Shown: positions 1 through 11,150 of the stretch, one piece after another
How positions within the stretch are numbered: position 1 is the stretch's first letter
Layout: every line of letters begins with the position of its first letter
Source: Gautieria morchelliformis
Lineage: Eukaryota > Basidiomycota > Agaricomycetes > Gomphales > Gomphaceae
Length of the DNA: 64,000 nucleotides
Reading direction: 5' to 3'
NCBI GenBank assembly: GCA_015179125.1
Contig: WHVA01000055.1
Span: 186,001 to 250,000, forward strand
Program-made: the position numbers and the translations under genes
The notes under the pieces: generated by a model
What the model saw: only the letters and a program-made list of their open reading frames with translations
The model's database searches: none
What the model was told of the DNA's origin: nothing

Positions 1-601
1 CTCTCCTCACATTCTATTGTATGTTTATTTCATCTATGCTGTATCATGACTGCGCGCCCCTATCCAACCCTGACTTGTGACGGCCTCTTTCCTATTCGCT
101 GATACCGTACGAGCATTCGATATAAGTAGTTTACATTCGCATGTATATTCCCCAGTTCAATTATCATACGTCGTCCATCTTGTGCAAACTTGACCTCACT
201 GTGATTATCGTCTTAAGCCCTTCCTTGAAGATTTCTATCTTCGACCAGCCAAGGACTTAGGCATCACTGGTGAGTTCTCATACTTCATCTTCGTTACCCT
301 AGCCTCCGAACTACTCTCTGCGCTGTTGGCGAAGGGCTCCTCAGGAGTCCCTTCGCCAGCGAAGGGACTGTCGAAACTTAGACAGCCCTTCCACAGTATC
401 TTGCGCGTTGCATCGTCAAGTACTGTGAGCTGTTCCGCTACGACTGTAGACAGGGCGAGCCCCGTTCGGGCAACCCCTTTGTTTTGTGGACATTTATCGG
501 TTCACTTATTCGCCGAATGGCATATCTCTTCGCACAAGCTATTCGGGCATTCGCTGTGTTCATTATTACACGATATTAACGCCTAAAAACCAATCTTGAC
601 A
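1..601 (+). mobile_element. Right part of an LTR, family B, cut by the window edge
   Basis: The segment is closely similar to the last 600 bp of the complete copy at 7840-9429 and ends at the same terminal CAATCTTGACA. It stops inside the coding tail of Gypsy-1, and the next five bases (602-606) are GCGGG. The left end and the matching duplication lie outside the window, so it could be a solo LTR or the edge of a longer element. It contains a GC-rich hairpin at 328-357 that has a diverged counterpart in the other copy. Confidence 0.75.
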
Positions 602-2750
602 GCGGGGTACCACTCGCTATCAGGAAGCAATCCCGTTTCGGATTACGAGCGTGTTGCTTGTGCTTGATGCGCTTGAACACGCCAATCATCTCGCCTGTGC
701 GCAGGAACTGCGGCGTGTCCTTCGCATGCATTCGGAGCTCGACGAAGTGTGCATTGTCGAGCGGGCAGAGGTCATCCCATTGAGTACACCACTGCGGTGC
801 CTTTCCTACTGGTCATGGTAGGAAGCCCATCTTGGAGATCAGCGGGTCTCCGAGTGGTATGATCACTCCCTCCCCTGGGTATGGAAAGTGAACTGTCCCC
901 GCCAGTGGTGGCAGGTCCACATGAGGCCCGATGTACTGGGCCTCGACCAACGCTACCTGCCATTGCAGGGGGGTTGTTGATGGTGTGTGATGGTGATGCC
1001 ACCAGGTATGCGCTGATCGCACTTTCCCTCACAATGGCCAGGCCATTGTACGTGTTGGGGGTGCCGTGCAATTTCTTGCGCTTCTTTTTTGGCTGCTCAG
1101 CCAGACGCTGAGCTCTGTCCACATCGTACGTCTTCCAGACAGAGGAGTCGGACTCCCATCCCTCCGGGATGTCATATGCCATGTCAGACGGCGTGCTCCA
1201 CCCCTCCGTTGATGTTGGGGTGGAGGCTGTGTGTGTGAGCTGGAGCGCCTTCAGCTGCTCCTCGAGCTCTTTTACTTTGGCGTGCTCAGAAGTCGAGCAC
1301 GTTGTTGCGGTCTTCGACCGCGCGTTCTAAGTCCTTGACCTCTTTTTTGAGGTCATGAACTTCCAGCAGGGGCTCCACTCGCACGTCACGCGCCATGCCC
1401 CTCGGGAGCCATCCCCAGGCAGCGTTGACGGTGTCACCAATGTCTTCATCCTTCAGCTTCACCTTGCGGGTTTTAGGAATAATAGATCAGATATATCAGA
1501 ATTGATATATTTGATGACTCAGGGAATGGGAATCCTTCGTGCACCCCTGTGCACGGTATATGCGTGAGCTGACTAAGCTCTGTGGAGTGAGTGCATCACT
1601 GATTGATGTAGGTCACGTGACCGAGTCGAGGAAGAAACAGGTGAGAACAGAGGAAAAAGAGGTCCGAAGCTTTCCCTTTCGGAGCAGTATAGTGTAGCCA
1701 GTTATAGTAGACTCTCAACAAAGCATTAGAGAAATCTATCAAGAAATAAGTTCTGTAGCTATCAAACAAGTCTACAGTTACTTCAGGGGATGAAACAGTG
1801 AATCATGGATATTTTCTGGATGATATTCTGGATGTTCTGTTCGTACATTTATGGTAGCTACTTATACTAAAATATTAGTGATTACCAGTGTTCAAGATAG
1901 TGATAGAATGGGTCAGGATAATGTGGAAATGCTCCACAGGCTGCATACAGCTGTGGGGCAGGAACAATGATGGGGATACTTGTCCTACTGACAAGTATCT
2001 AACTTGGGACCTTGGAGCAGTATACAAAGCCCCTTTCAACATGTAATACAGTTTGTAATCAGTGGAGCTGGTCAGGGGAATAGAATAGAAAAGAAATCTT
2101 GTGTGTCCTGTGCTGTGTGCCTACAGCAGCCTTGGCAAGGCATTTGCCATCTCTGTACCTCTCTCATGAAGTAGCTATTCAGTACGTCCATAGATAGGAC
2201 TGTATACTGTAATTTCCATCGTGTCCGATGTCCCTGTATGGGACTATTAGTCCCATAGCAATATTTCTTCTGACCAAGGCCAAGGTGCCTGCTTTCCAGG
2301 GCAGGCACTGTTACTGGTGCATGGATTATTTCTCCCAGATGTTAGCTCAGTTAGACGATTGTATAGACCTTAGAATAATGTTTGATATAGCTATCCATTT
2401 ATTCTAACAGCGGGTGCCTGTTGCAGCCCGCAAGTGCGCGGCGTAAGCCGTGCAGGTGTCGCAGTCATCCGGGTGGACGATTGTCAGTGCGTCTTCCCAT
2501 CCTACAATCATCCAGTGTTCCTGATCCACTGGAGTCCATAGGATGTCAGCGGCCCCTTGTCTCAGGGCCGTTGAGCGTGGCTCGAATGTTGACGGATAAA
2601 CGTCCATCCCATCCTTGGATGGCATCATCTTCGTTAGCAGATAATGGTGGTGGTTGTTTCCAAGATGTGATGCACCTTGGAAAGATCCGAGGTGAAAATT
2701 TAACCCCGCTGGCCACGGCGTGTCACGTGGTGTGCATGTGACTGACACAT
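602..2750 (-). pseudogene. Gypsy-1 polyprotein C-terminal tail downstream of the chromodomain
   Basis: Minus-strand coding continues past the chromodomain through 2415-2750, then across the insertion 1471-2409, then down to 602. Removing the insertion and one GCGGG copy keeps the frame open across the join. The distal part has a charged, coiled-coil-like stretch (about 1250-1400), then a basic PKKKRKK motif (about 1080-1110) and a residue pattern typical of coding DNA to the edge of the LTR at 601. Frameshifts occur near 1000-1030 and 1300. I do not recognise the tail. It may be an extra domain of this Gypsy lineage or a third ORF. Confidence 0.5.
1471..2409. mobile_element. LTR-like insertion, family C, with GCGGG TSD
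   Basis: The 939-bp AT-rich segment is flanked by perfect 5-bp duplications GCGGG (1466-1470 and 2410-2414). Its right end, read inward on the minus strand, is TGTTAGAATAA; its left end, read on the plus strand, is TTTTAGGAATAA, so the termini are imperfect inverted repeats. A 5-bp duplication and TGTTAG-type ends suggest a solo LTR whose left CA terminus has mutated. It contains no ORF of note. Confidence 0.7.
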
Positions 2751-4130
2751 CTAGCGGCGCCTGGGGAGGTCGTGTGGCTTGCCCACCCCCCGGAGCTCTA
2801 GATAGTTATCTAGAGCTTCAAGATCCTTGCACGACGACATGGGTTCCCATGTGACGTCGCCTAGGGTCCAGCGGACCTGGAACTCCAGGTCCATTGAGTT
2901 TATCAATGGATGTGTGATAATCTCGTTGACGAGCCACTCCTCGTCGTCATTTGCTCCAAAGTCATAGAATGACTTGGCCTCACGATGAGGGAACAGTTCG
3001 TTGTTGTTAGCCTCATATCGTCGTACGAGGCTTGAATGGAAGACTGGTGATATACAATGGCTTTTCAGCTCGTCGGGGAGTTCAAGGGTCACCGTCAAGG
3101 CGTCATTATGTGCCTTGACGATGCGGTATGGTCCTATGTACCACGGAACGAGTTTTCTGGCTCTTCCTTTGGCAGAGTCAGGTTTTGGGTCGAGAGGTAG
3201 ACGCGGTCATTGGCCAGGTACCTGTCACTCGCCGTATGTTTCTTGTTTGCATGCAACGTTGCGTCACTCAATGCTTGATGATTGCATCATGTGCCACCAT
3301 CAGGTTCCATCTGGCCTGATGTGCAAACAGGGCTACCCCTTTAAACGGGGTGTCCACGGCTATGGGGAGGTCTATCTGCAGCATATAGCCGTGGTTCAGC
3401 TCAAAGGGTGCGAACCCTGTGGTTGTGCTGATGTTGCTGTTGAGGGAGACCTCAACCATTGGGTATTTCAATGACCAATACTTCTGATTGTCCCTGAGGC
3501 AGTCGACATGAGGAGCTTAGTCCCCATGAGTCGCTGTAGTTCACGCCAGAAAATAGACGTGAACTTCAAGTCTCTATCTGAGATGGTGGAGTCTGGGACT
3601 CCATGGAGTCAGATGATTTCTTTCAGAAACAGCCAGGCTACTCCCTTGGCTGATACGCTCATCGTTGTTGGGATAAGGTGGACGTGCAACGTTAGTCGGT
3701 CGATGACTACCATCAGGTAGTCACAGTCATTTGATTTGGGTAGGGGCCCAATAAAGTCGATGCCGATTGACTGCCACGGCCTATACAGGATGGGTAGGCT
3801 GTGTAGCAAACCTTTGGGCCGTTGTGGCCCGGTTTTCATCATCTGGGACTTCATGCTCGATGTGCAGAATGACTTGATGTCCGGGCTCATGCCCGGCGAC
3901 CAGTATGACCTTCGAACATAGGTCGATGTCTTCAGATGGCTGTAGTGACCGACTATCTGGTGTCCTCGATCGATGATGATTTCGATCAGCCTCCTTCCCC
4001 CCTGAAGAACAGAACAGGGGACGGCAATGACGTCTCTTTTGAGCTGATTCTTTGTCCAGATCAGCCCGTCCCGGATACTGAATCTCGGGTGTGCGTCCGG
4101 GTGCTCCATGATCTTAGCAAACATGGGGTC
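2751..4130 (-). pseudogene. Gypsy-1 integrase and chromodomain
   Basis: The integrase part (3609-4124) shows the HH zinc-binding half-motif, a degraded CC pair, and GIDFIGPLP, the motif that holds the first catalytic Asp. The chromodomain (2751-2950) has the characteristic FQVRWTLGDVTWEP block, where lineage members usually read KVKWKGY..TWEP. Between them, minus-strand coding continues with interruptions at about 3270-3470. A chromodomain would direct integration to marked heterochromatin; that role is known for the lineage and not tested here. Confidence 0.8.
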
Positions 4131-4892
4131 CTTATGTTATGTGTCTCGCAAGACCTTCGACAGGTCTATGCGCTGTTTGACGGTCCGCTGCAGAGGTGCA
4201 CCGTCATTGCCTGCGGCAATGACTCGGACATCATCGTCGTCATCATCACGTGATGCAACGCCATTAGTGGGCTTTTGTGAGCCCTCGTTCAAGGCGGCGG
4301 ATGCTAATATCCACGCCTCTGTCTTCTCTGCGAGGCAGCTAGACCATCTTGTCGCTGCTGTTCGCAGCTCAATATACCGGTTGGTGGGCAGTAGCTCACC
4401 TTCGGGGTCTAAGCGCACATCTGCGTTTACGACGACGTGGTTTGGGTGACTGTCGTCACTCGTGTCGCTCTCATAGTAGCGTGACAGGCAGTCTGCTACC
4501 TTGTTCTCTACACCGTCAACATGCACTGTGTTGAAGCTGAAACAGAATAGAAAATCCCACCATCTGACCTGGCAGTCAGATAGGCTCTTCTGGGTCTCAA
4601 AGTATTCGACCCCTTTGTGATCGGTGACAAGGGTGAACCTTCATGCCAGTAGTTTATGCTCCCATTTCATGAGAGCCTCGAGCACTGCAATTGTCTTGTG
4701 CTCGTGAGTCCAGTAGTGTTGCTGAGCAACACTGAACTTCTTTGACAAGAAGCCGGCTGGCCGACAGGTTTTCCACTCGGGGCCCTGGCCATAGACTGCA
4801 CCGACGCTGGCTTTTGACCTGTCAGTGATGACCCAGATTGGCTCTGGGCACCGTGCGTCGATTGGATGCAGGATCAGGGCCTTACAGGCCAA
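4130..4892 (-). pseudogene. Gypsy-1 RNase H region
   Basis: The segment carries WVITDRSKASVGAV (the RNase H TDAS.. motif with Ala changed to Arg), a TH.HKTIAVLEAL block for the second acidic site, then TDHKGVEYF and a DGVENKVADCLSR block that closes the domain. An in-frame TGA at 4641-4643 sits where arginine would be expected, consistent with a CGA to TGA change. The domain is separated from the reverse transcriptase only by the MITE at 4893-5543. Confidence 0.8.
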
Positions 4893-5543
4893 GGAGGATG
4901 TTCACATTGACAACAATGTACATTCTTCTAGGATATATTAGACATCTTTTAAAATATCAACCCTAACCGAATTCATAGTCCATCATTTTGAGCAACTTGT
5001 ATATTGTGGATATCCTATATTTTTTTGAATGTTCTGATATTTTAAAAATATGGTTGTATGTGCTAAAGCACGGTGTGTATTCAGATAACAGAGCAATTTC
5101 AGATAGGGTTTGGATGACTATATATTAAAAGTATGTGTGAAGCTTGTTACATGTATGATGATAGAATGTAGAGGTGAGTATGGATGGACCATATGAGTAC
5201 ATGTTAGAAGTAGATATGAAACATGTTAGATGTACAATCACAGAATATAGAAGCAAGTATGGACAATACCTGTAATATATGATTATATATGGTTGAGAGA
5301 TCTGATTAGAAGGTATGTTTAAAATAATATGCATGTATAGTACAAAGATATGCAACTATTGATGTTTAGACAATAGGGTATACACCCTTTCCTGGGGGAG
5401 CAGCAGACTGTGAGAAATAACTTTAAGGCTAGGATTAAGCATGCCTTACAGATGCGGGCAACTGTCTCAATTGTGATATATTTTATGAAATATAGATTAG
5501 CTAAGCTGTATATACATATGTATGATATTTATAAACCTCCTCC
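4893..5543. mobile_element. MITE-1: 651-bp AT-rich element with 3-bp TSD
   Basis: It starts GGAGGATGTTCA and ends, read inward on the other strand, GGAGGAGGTTTA, 10 of 12 bases matching. It is flanked by CAA at 4890-4892 and 5544-5546. It sits between the reverse transcriptase and RNase H of Gypsy-1, whose frame continues across the gap once the element and one CAA are removed. There is no transposase. The 3-bp duplication fits PIF/Harbinger or CACTA-type elements, but the sites CAA and ATA (second copy) are not the usual TWA. Confidence 0.8.
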
Positions 5544-5546
5544 CAA

Positions 5547-6620
5547 CGCTTTAATGCTTTGCCAGCATTTGTCTAGCAGCGGGGTCCATTCATATGGACG
5601 GTTGTTACACACACAACCTGACAAGGGGGTCATGTATGCGCTAACATCTGACATGTAATGTGCCAGGTATTGTACTAGCCCGAGGAAACGCTGGACGTTG
5701 TTGAACGTCCGCAGCCTTCACCACTCGCCATTGCGTTGCATCTTGTCCTTGTTGGCGTGTACACCTCGGCCATTGATGATGTGGCCGAGGCACTCCATTC
5801 GGATGGAATAGAGATCAACCTTTTTCTTGCTCAGAAAAAGGTGGTTCTTCCTCAGTATGTCAAAGACAATGTAGAGGTGCTCCTCATGCTCTCGTATCGA
5901 GAGAGAGAAAATGAATATATCGTACATGTAGACATGGACAAAGCGACCTATGCAGTCGCCAAATATGGCTGTCATCAGCCGTTGGAATGTTGATGGGGCA
6001 TTGCAGTCTCCCATCTGTATCACTTGGCTCCTGAAGGTGCCAAGGATCGTAGCAAAGGCAGTCTTTGCTATGTGATCCAGATGAATCCGGATCTGCTCAT
6101 ATGCTTCGGACATATTGAGTTTTGTGCAATACCAACAGCGGGCCATGCCGCTGCAGATGATATCCTGATCTGGGAAGGGTGCAACATCCTTCACAGTGTT
6201 CTCATTCTGCTGGTGCAGATCGAAGATGGTTCGTAGCGTACCATTCTTCTTCGGCACGCACAGCATGGGTACAGCCTGCTGTGCTACTGCTGGGATCCAC
6301 GACTTTGCAGTGGTGTAACATTCTATCTTCAGGGACAGTTCCTCTCAGAAATGTTCAGGGAACTTTGGTAGTCGATACCGCATGTGTTTCTTAGGATCGA
6401 TGAGATTGATCTCATGGTTTATCTCCTGCAGCAGCAGGAGTTCTAATGGGATTCCACTGACTAGGTCAGTGATTCTCTCCATCCATTCCTCGCGGAGGCA
6501 AGGGATGTCATCATCCATGAGGATGACGGTGGTGGTTGGCTTAGAAGCCATTAGGCGCTGTGTGCATCTATTTGGTCCCACAGCGTGCGGGACCACCTTT
6601 TTCTTCCCCCTTGCTTTCAC
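5547..6620 (-). pseudogene. Gypsy-1 reverse transcriptase
   Basis: Recognisable motifs in order are VPKKNGTLRTIFDL, FPDQDII, TKLNMSEAYEQIRI, TAFATILGTF, NAPSTFQRLM, then VYMYDIFIFS, KKVDLYSIRMECLGHII and FNNVQRFLGLVQYL. The catalytic YxDD box reads YMYD, so the first aspartate of the pair is lost. An in-frame TGA at 5718-5720 splits the palm from the connection region. This copy cannot encode an active polymerase. Confidence 0.85.
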
Positions 6621-6675
6621 TGTCAGGTGAGAGCGCCTCTCCCTACGGTTGTAGGGGGAGCTCGAGGATGAGTCA

Positions 6676-7831
6676 CTATGCGACTCGTCCTCCTGGCTTC
6701 AATGAGCCAGGTTTGGCTTCGGCGCCAGGGTGATCCTGCTCACCCTTGGCCCCTTGCCTTCGTTCGTCAAACGATACCTTGTCCATGGGGATTATTTTGT
6801 TCCTCTTATGGATCATCCCAGGGCTTGAGAAGTCCAGGGTGATGCCAAATCTTCTTAGGAATGGCATCCCTAAGATCATGTCGTAATATTCGACATTCGC
6901 TACATCGAAGTACTTGTCGTATATTTCACGACCAAATTTAATGGTCATGTTCATTCCATAATTAATAGTGGAATGGCTGCCTATGCAGGCCAGCTGGAGC
7001 ACTATTGGCTGCTCCAGGGAAAATGTTTTCATCCTGGTGGCCTGTGTGAATTCAGGGGATAATAGTACCCCTTTGCTCCCACTATCCAGCAGGCAGTGGT
7101 CTTTTACGCCATTTATTTCCCAGTACCCCGAGAGGGTATGGTTTTCACTGCATGGGCACGTCAGCCACGTCCTGTGTTTGCTTCGGTGGTGATACACCAG
7201 CTCGGCCGCTTTGTCTGGCATAACTGACGTACATGCCATGACCTTCGTGGCGGCGTCATCTTCCAGTGCAATCAGGATCGTGCTGCACCTGTAGGTGGTG
7301 TCTTCCACCTCTTCGTCCCATTCATAGTATTGGGACAGTTTGGGATCCCACTCAGCGGGATCGTCTCCATTGTCCTGAGATTCATTGGGTTGGGGATCAC
7401 CCTCCCCCTCTTCATCAATCTGTTGAAGAGAATTTTGTCCGAGATCCGCATCCAGATCCTTGTTCTCATTGTCGTGCCTCGCAGCCACTGTCCGTATACC
7501 GGACCTAAGCCGGGGGCACTCCACTTTTTTGTGGCCCGGCTGGCTGCATTCAAAGCATGTAGTGCTGCTTTGGCCACCGCTGGGTCAATCGTTAGGTTGG
7601 CCCGACGCTTTCAGGGGTGGGGCTGGTCGCAGTGACGACCCTGACGCTTGAGGCTGTTTGGCTTCAGGCGGGCGTCCAGCTTGGGCTGGGCGTGGGGGTG
7701 GCAGTCACTGTGACGCTCCACTCCTCGGGAATAGGCTAGGTCTGGCTAGGCCTGTCTGTGTCACCGGCTTGCTCACTGCAAGCCAGGCAGTGCTTGCTGA
7801 CGCCGCTGCACTTTCTGCACAGCACATCCCC
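6676..7831 (-). pseudogene. Gypsy-1 gag zinc knuckle and aspartic protease
   Basis: A perfect CCHC knuckle (CFECSQPGHKKVEC) lies at about 7510-7560. It is followed by an acidic linker and a retropepsin with LLDSGSKGVLL (the DSG active site) and a flap/second lobe YYDMILGMPFLRRF at about 6800-6900. The frame from 7524 to 6676 is open (282 codons). The region 7565-7831 joins the rest of gag across the MITE-2 insertion. Downstream the frame shifts before the reverse transcriptase. Confidence 0.8.
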
Positions 7832-7839
7832 ATAGGCGG

Positions 7840-9429
7840 TGTCATGATTCGTTTATTCTGCGAATCATTTCACAGCACACAGCGAATGACCTCCTGAACC
7901 AGCGAACGGCTTCCCAAACCAGCGAATATCTTGCCAAAATATTCGTCGCCATACTGCTTTCGCATTCGCTATTCGCATCATTCCTGCCAGGACGCCAGGT
8001 GTTGGGGCCCTCATCCATCATAGAACTCATCTGTTAAACTCCCACCCCATGACAGACCCACATGCTCAGGATGCATTCGGATAGTGTCAGTTGCAGCCTC
8101 CGTGCAGGTTGGACTCAATGGGACTCGTACCACTGCAGGGCAGGACAAATTAGCTTTGCTGAAGTTTTCACTACACAGTTGTCATGACCCATTCCTTTCT
8201 TGTATCCAGCTATCCCTGTTTTCCCTTTCACCACCACTCTTCCATGTTCGCTCGGCTTCGCTCCATTCAATCCTTGCTCCATTCACTATTTGCAACATTC
8301 GCCAAATGACCATTCGCTACTCGCATCATTCGTCAGTAGCCATGCCATCAAACACGATCGACATCCTTTACCTGGATTGATGGTTCATCACTGTCCTATC
8401 ATGAATTGCAAGGAGGTGCAGGCTGTCATGACTCGTTTATTTCTTGTACCCAGCTATCCCTGTGTTCCCTTTCACTACTCTTCCATGTTTGCTCGTCTTC
8501 ACTCCATTCACTCCTCGCTCCATTCGCTATTCGCCACATTCGCCATATGACCATTCGCTACTCGTATCATTCGCCAGCAGGCACGCCATCAAACACGATC
8601 GACATCCTTTACCCGGATTGATGGTTCATCACTGGCCCCATCATCTTCTCAACTCAACCCCCTGTGAGTGTTCCTATGGCCAGAATGCATTCGCGGGGCA
8701 TCCTACCCGTAGGTCATGTGGGATCAACCCAGCAGACAAAGAGTCCGTGCAGGGTGGTGTATATGCAGGTCCCAAGGCGTGTTTTTGTATATAGGGGCCT
8801 TCGCCCTCTTTCCTCTCTGTCGTTTCATGTTCACACCCCTCTTCCATTCTATTGTATGTCTATTTCATCTATTATGTATCCTGACCGCACACCCCTATCC
8901 AACCCTGACTCCAGACAGCCTCTTTCCTATTCACTAGCACCATATGAGCATTCGGTACAAGTAGTCTACATTCGCATGTATATTCTCCAGTTTAATTATC
9001 ATACGTCCATCTTGTGCAAACTTGACCTCGCTGTGACCATCGTCTTGAGCCTTTTCCTGTAGATTTCTATCTTCGACCAGAAGAGGACTTAGGCATCACT
9101 GGTGAGTTCTCATACTTCATCTTTGTTACCTTAGCCTTCGAGTTATTTTCTGTGCTGTCAGCAAAGGGCTCCGAAGGAGTGCCTTCGCCGGCGAAAGGAT
9201 TGTCGCTACTTAGACAACCTTTCTGTGACACCTTGCACGTTACATCGTCAAGTGCCACAGGCTATTTCGCTATGACTGTAGATCAGGGCGAATTCCTTTC
9301 GAGTAACCCTCTTACTTCTTAACCCTTACCTCTTCGGTACTGTTCGCTGGGCGATTCGCTAGATCGCACACGCTATTCATGCATTCGCCACTAACATGCG
9401 ATATTAACACCCAAAATCCAATCTTGACA
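7840..9429 (+). mobile_element. Solo LTR, family B (1590 bp), TSD GGCGG
   Basis: It starts TGTCATGA and ends CTTGACA, so it has TG..CA ends with a TGTCA/TGACA inverted terminus. It is flanked by GGCGG at 7835-7839 and 9430-9434. The duplicated bases are the first five bases of MITE-2, so it inserted into the MITE terminus. A TATATA at about 8788 followed by a leader gives a plus-strand promoter orientation. Inside is a tandem duplication with a 244-bp offset (copies starting at 8180 and 8424), whose unit start TGTCATGACTCG resembles the LTR start. Short ORFs in it have no coding character. Confidence 0.85.
8180..8660 (+). repeat. 244-bp tandem duplication inside the family-B LTR
   Basis: Unit 1 begins TGTCATGACCCATT at 8180 and unit 2 begins TGTCATGACTCGTT at 8424. 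Both continue through attcgc-rich sequence, a shared aacacgatcgacatcc block and ggattgatggttcatcac. The units differ at scattered sites, so the duplication is not recent. Confidence 0.8.
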
Positions 9430-9966
9430 GGCGGGTGCTCGCAAACTTTTTATTATATGTAGATTGACCCGTTTTATCCTCAGATTATACAAAAGAAGAG
9501 GGTGAAAGTACATGGCAATCTTATTGTTGGGATATAAATATATTTTCTTTTGTCCCTCCCCAAGTGGCAGCTCCACCAACAAGAACACCTCTTCTTATTT
9601 TTTCTACCCACTTTTAATATACACTATATCATTATAACTATCCATATTAATACTCCTTCTCATATATATTACAAATATCTAGACAAGTACTGTTACTTCA
9701 TATTGTACTCTAATACTCTTTCATTATAATTATTCATACTAATACTCCTACTCATATCTATTAGAAGTATCTATCCAAGTATTTATTACTCTCTCATATG
9801 TATATATATCTTCAAGATGTTTAAATATATACAGAATCTTCTAATAACATCTATTATTCTCCTTATAAATACTACTATATATTCCTATATGTTGTTATTA
9901 ATACTCTTATAATATATATCATATACTCATATATACTGTATCACATGACCTTTTTGATTAACCTCC
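9430..9966. mobile_element. MITE-2: 537-bp AT-rich element with TSD ATA, split by a solo LTR
   Basis: The element begins GGCGGGTGCTCGC (first five bases also present at 7835-7839 because of the LTR duplication) and ends, read inward, GGAGGTTAATCA. It is flanked by ATA at 7832-7834 and 9967-9969. Its left terminus resembles that of MITE-1 (GGxGGxTGyTCrCA), and both are AT-rich with 3-bp duplications, so they are likely one family. Removing MITE-2 and the LTR rejoins the Gypsy-1 gag frame. Confidence 0.7.
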
Positions 9967-9969
9967 ATA

Positions 9970-11150
9970 TTGTATCGGGATGCCTCCTTGATCATGTGGG
10001 CCATCTCCAAGAGCTGCTCTCGGCGTTATAGCCCTTTTTGAGGACTTCGTTGTGCAGTGTCTCACGCAGCACCGACATGAACCATCTCCGGAACGTGTAG
10101 ACATCTGGCGGCTGTATCATATGCGCCGCATATTTTGTGAGCTCGTTCAGCATCTCCTGAACGGTTTTTGTGCCCTGCATGACTGCATCGAATTTATTCG
10201 ATGCGTGGTGGTATGTCAGTGTGTGCAGGAACCTTTTTTGAGGCCCTGCCTGCATCACTGTTCCCAGGGTCCAATTGTGGACCTGGCGGTCGAAGCGTCC
10301 CACGTTTCGAAGGAACCATTCCTGGGCTTTGCCGGTCAGGCAAGTGCCCACGTAGCTGACCTGCATGTCTATGCTGGTTGGCCCCAGGAGACATTTCATC
10401 TTTGGCCATCATAAGATGGCTGCGACGAAGATTTCGAACTCTTCGAGGTCAGATCCCCCAGCGTATGGCTTGGGGTGAGCCAGCTTTATGCCGGCTTTTG
10501 CAAGCACAGACTTCTCCGGGTCTGTGTCAGCGGTGGCTGCTAACGCCACGTGGATCATCCGTGTGATCCCGTCATATGGCTCCAGCGGTACGACGTCAGC
10601 CTGATCTGGTATGCCCTGGCCTTCTGTCAGGGCCATGGATCGCTCGCGTGGCTGTGATGCCGCAGGGGGCAGGCTATTGTATGCCCTGACGGGCCCCGGG
10701 CCCGGGTTGAGCTCAGGATCGGGAGCATTTTTGTGCTCTCAGATCCGGGGGTGTTTTGTGCCTGGTGTCCCCTGTCAGCCCCGCGTTGTGGATCCGCAGC
10801 CTGCTGTTGTAGGCTGCGTGCTTGTCGTGCATCCTGCACGGCGCGTGTGAGCTGCTCATCGGGCTGCTGAGTGGCGTGGCTTTGGGCCACCACTTCCTTG
10901 GTGTTCTTTGCTAGTAGCTCGAGGGCCCACGTGTGGCGGCATGTGGCTGTGGCCTTTTTTTGCTGCCAGTGTGCATCTTCGAGCTCCACACTCTCCGTCG
11001 TTGCTTGTTAAGGTTGAGTTCGTACTGCAGTTTGGCTATACCAGGACGAACTCAGGTCTCGTGTCAGAGGGCTTGGCTTCAACCCCTTGGGTTGCACCCA
11101 CTCTATTTTCCGCCCTAATTTCGGGAGCGGTCTCGGCTATAAGCTGAGAT
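9970..11150 (-). pseudogene. Gypsy-1 gag capsid region
   Basis: The stretch 9992-10640 reads as a retrotransposon gag domain: P.PYAGGSDLEEFEIFVAAIL, then YVGTCLTGKAQEWF, then a basic/hydrophobic helical tail. Upstream (10640-11150) is a glutamine- and alanine-rich N-terminal part that looks like a coiled coil. Frameshifts are visible near 10030, 10410 and 11020. The sequence ends about 100 bp before the solo LTR at 11268. Confidence 0.75.

Noticed and set aside
1-9429. Family-B LTRs at 1-601 and 7840-9429 as the two LTRs of one element
   Set aside because: The second copy has its own GGCGG duplications on both sides and sits in MITE-2; the sequence inside shows no primer-binding site next to it. 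They are separate insertions.
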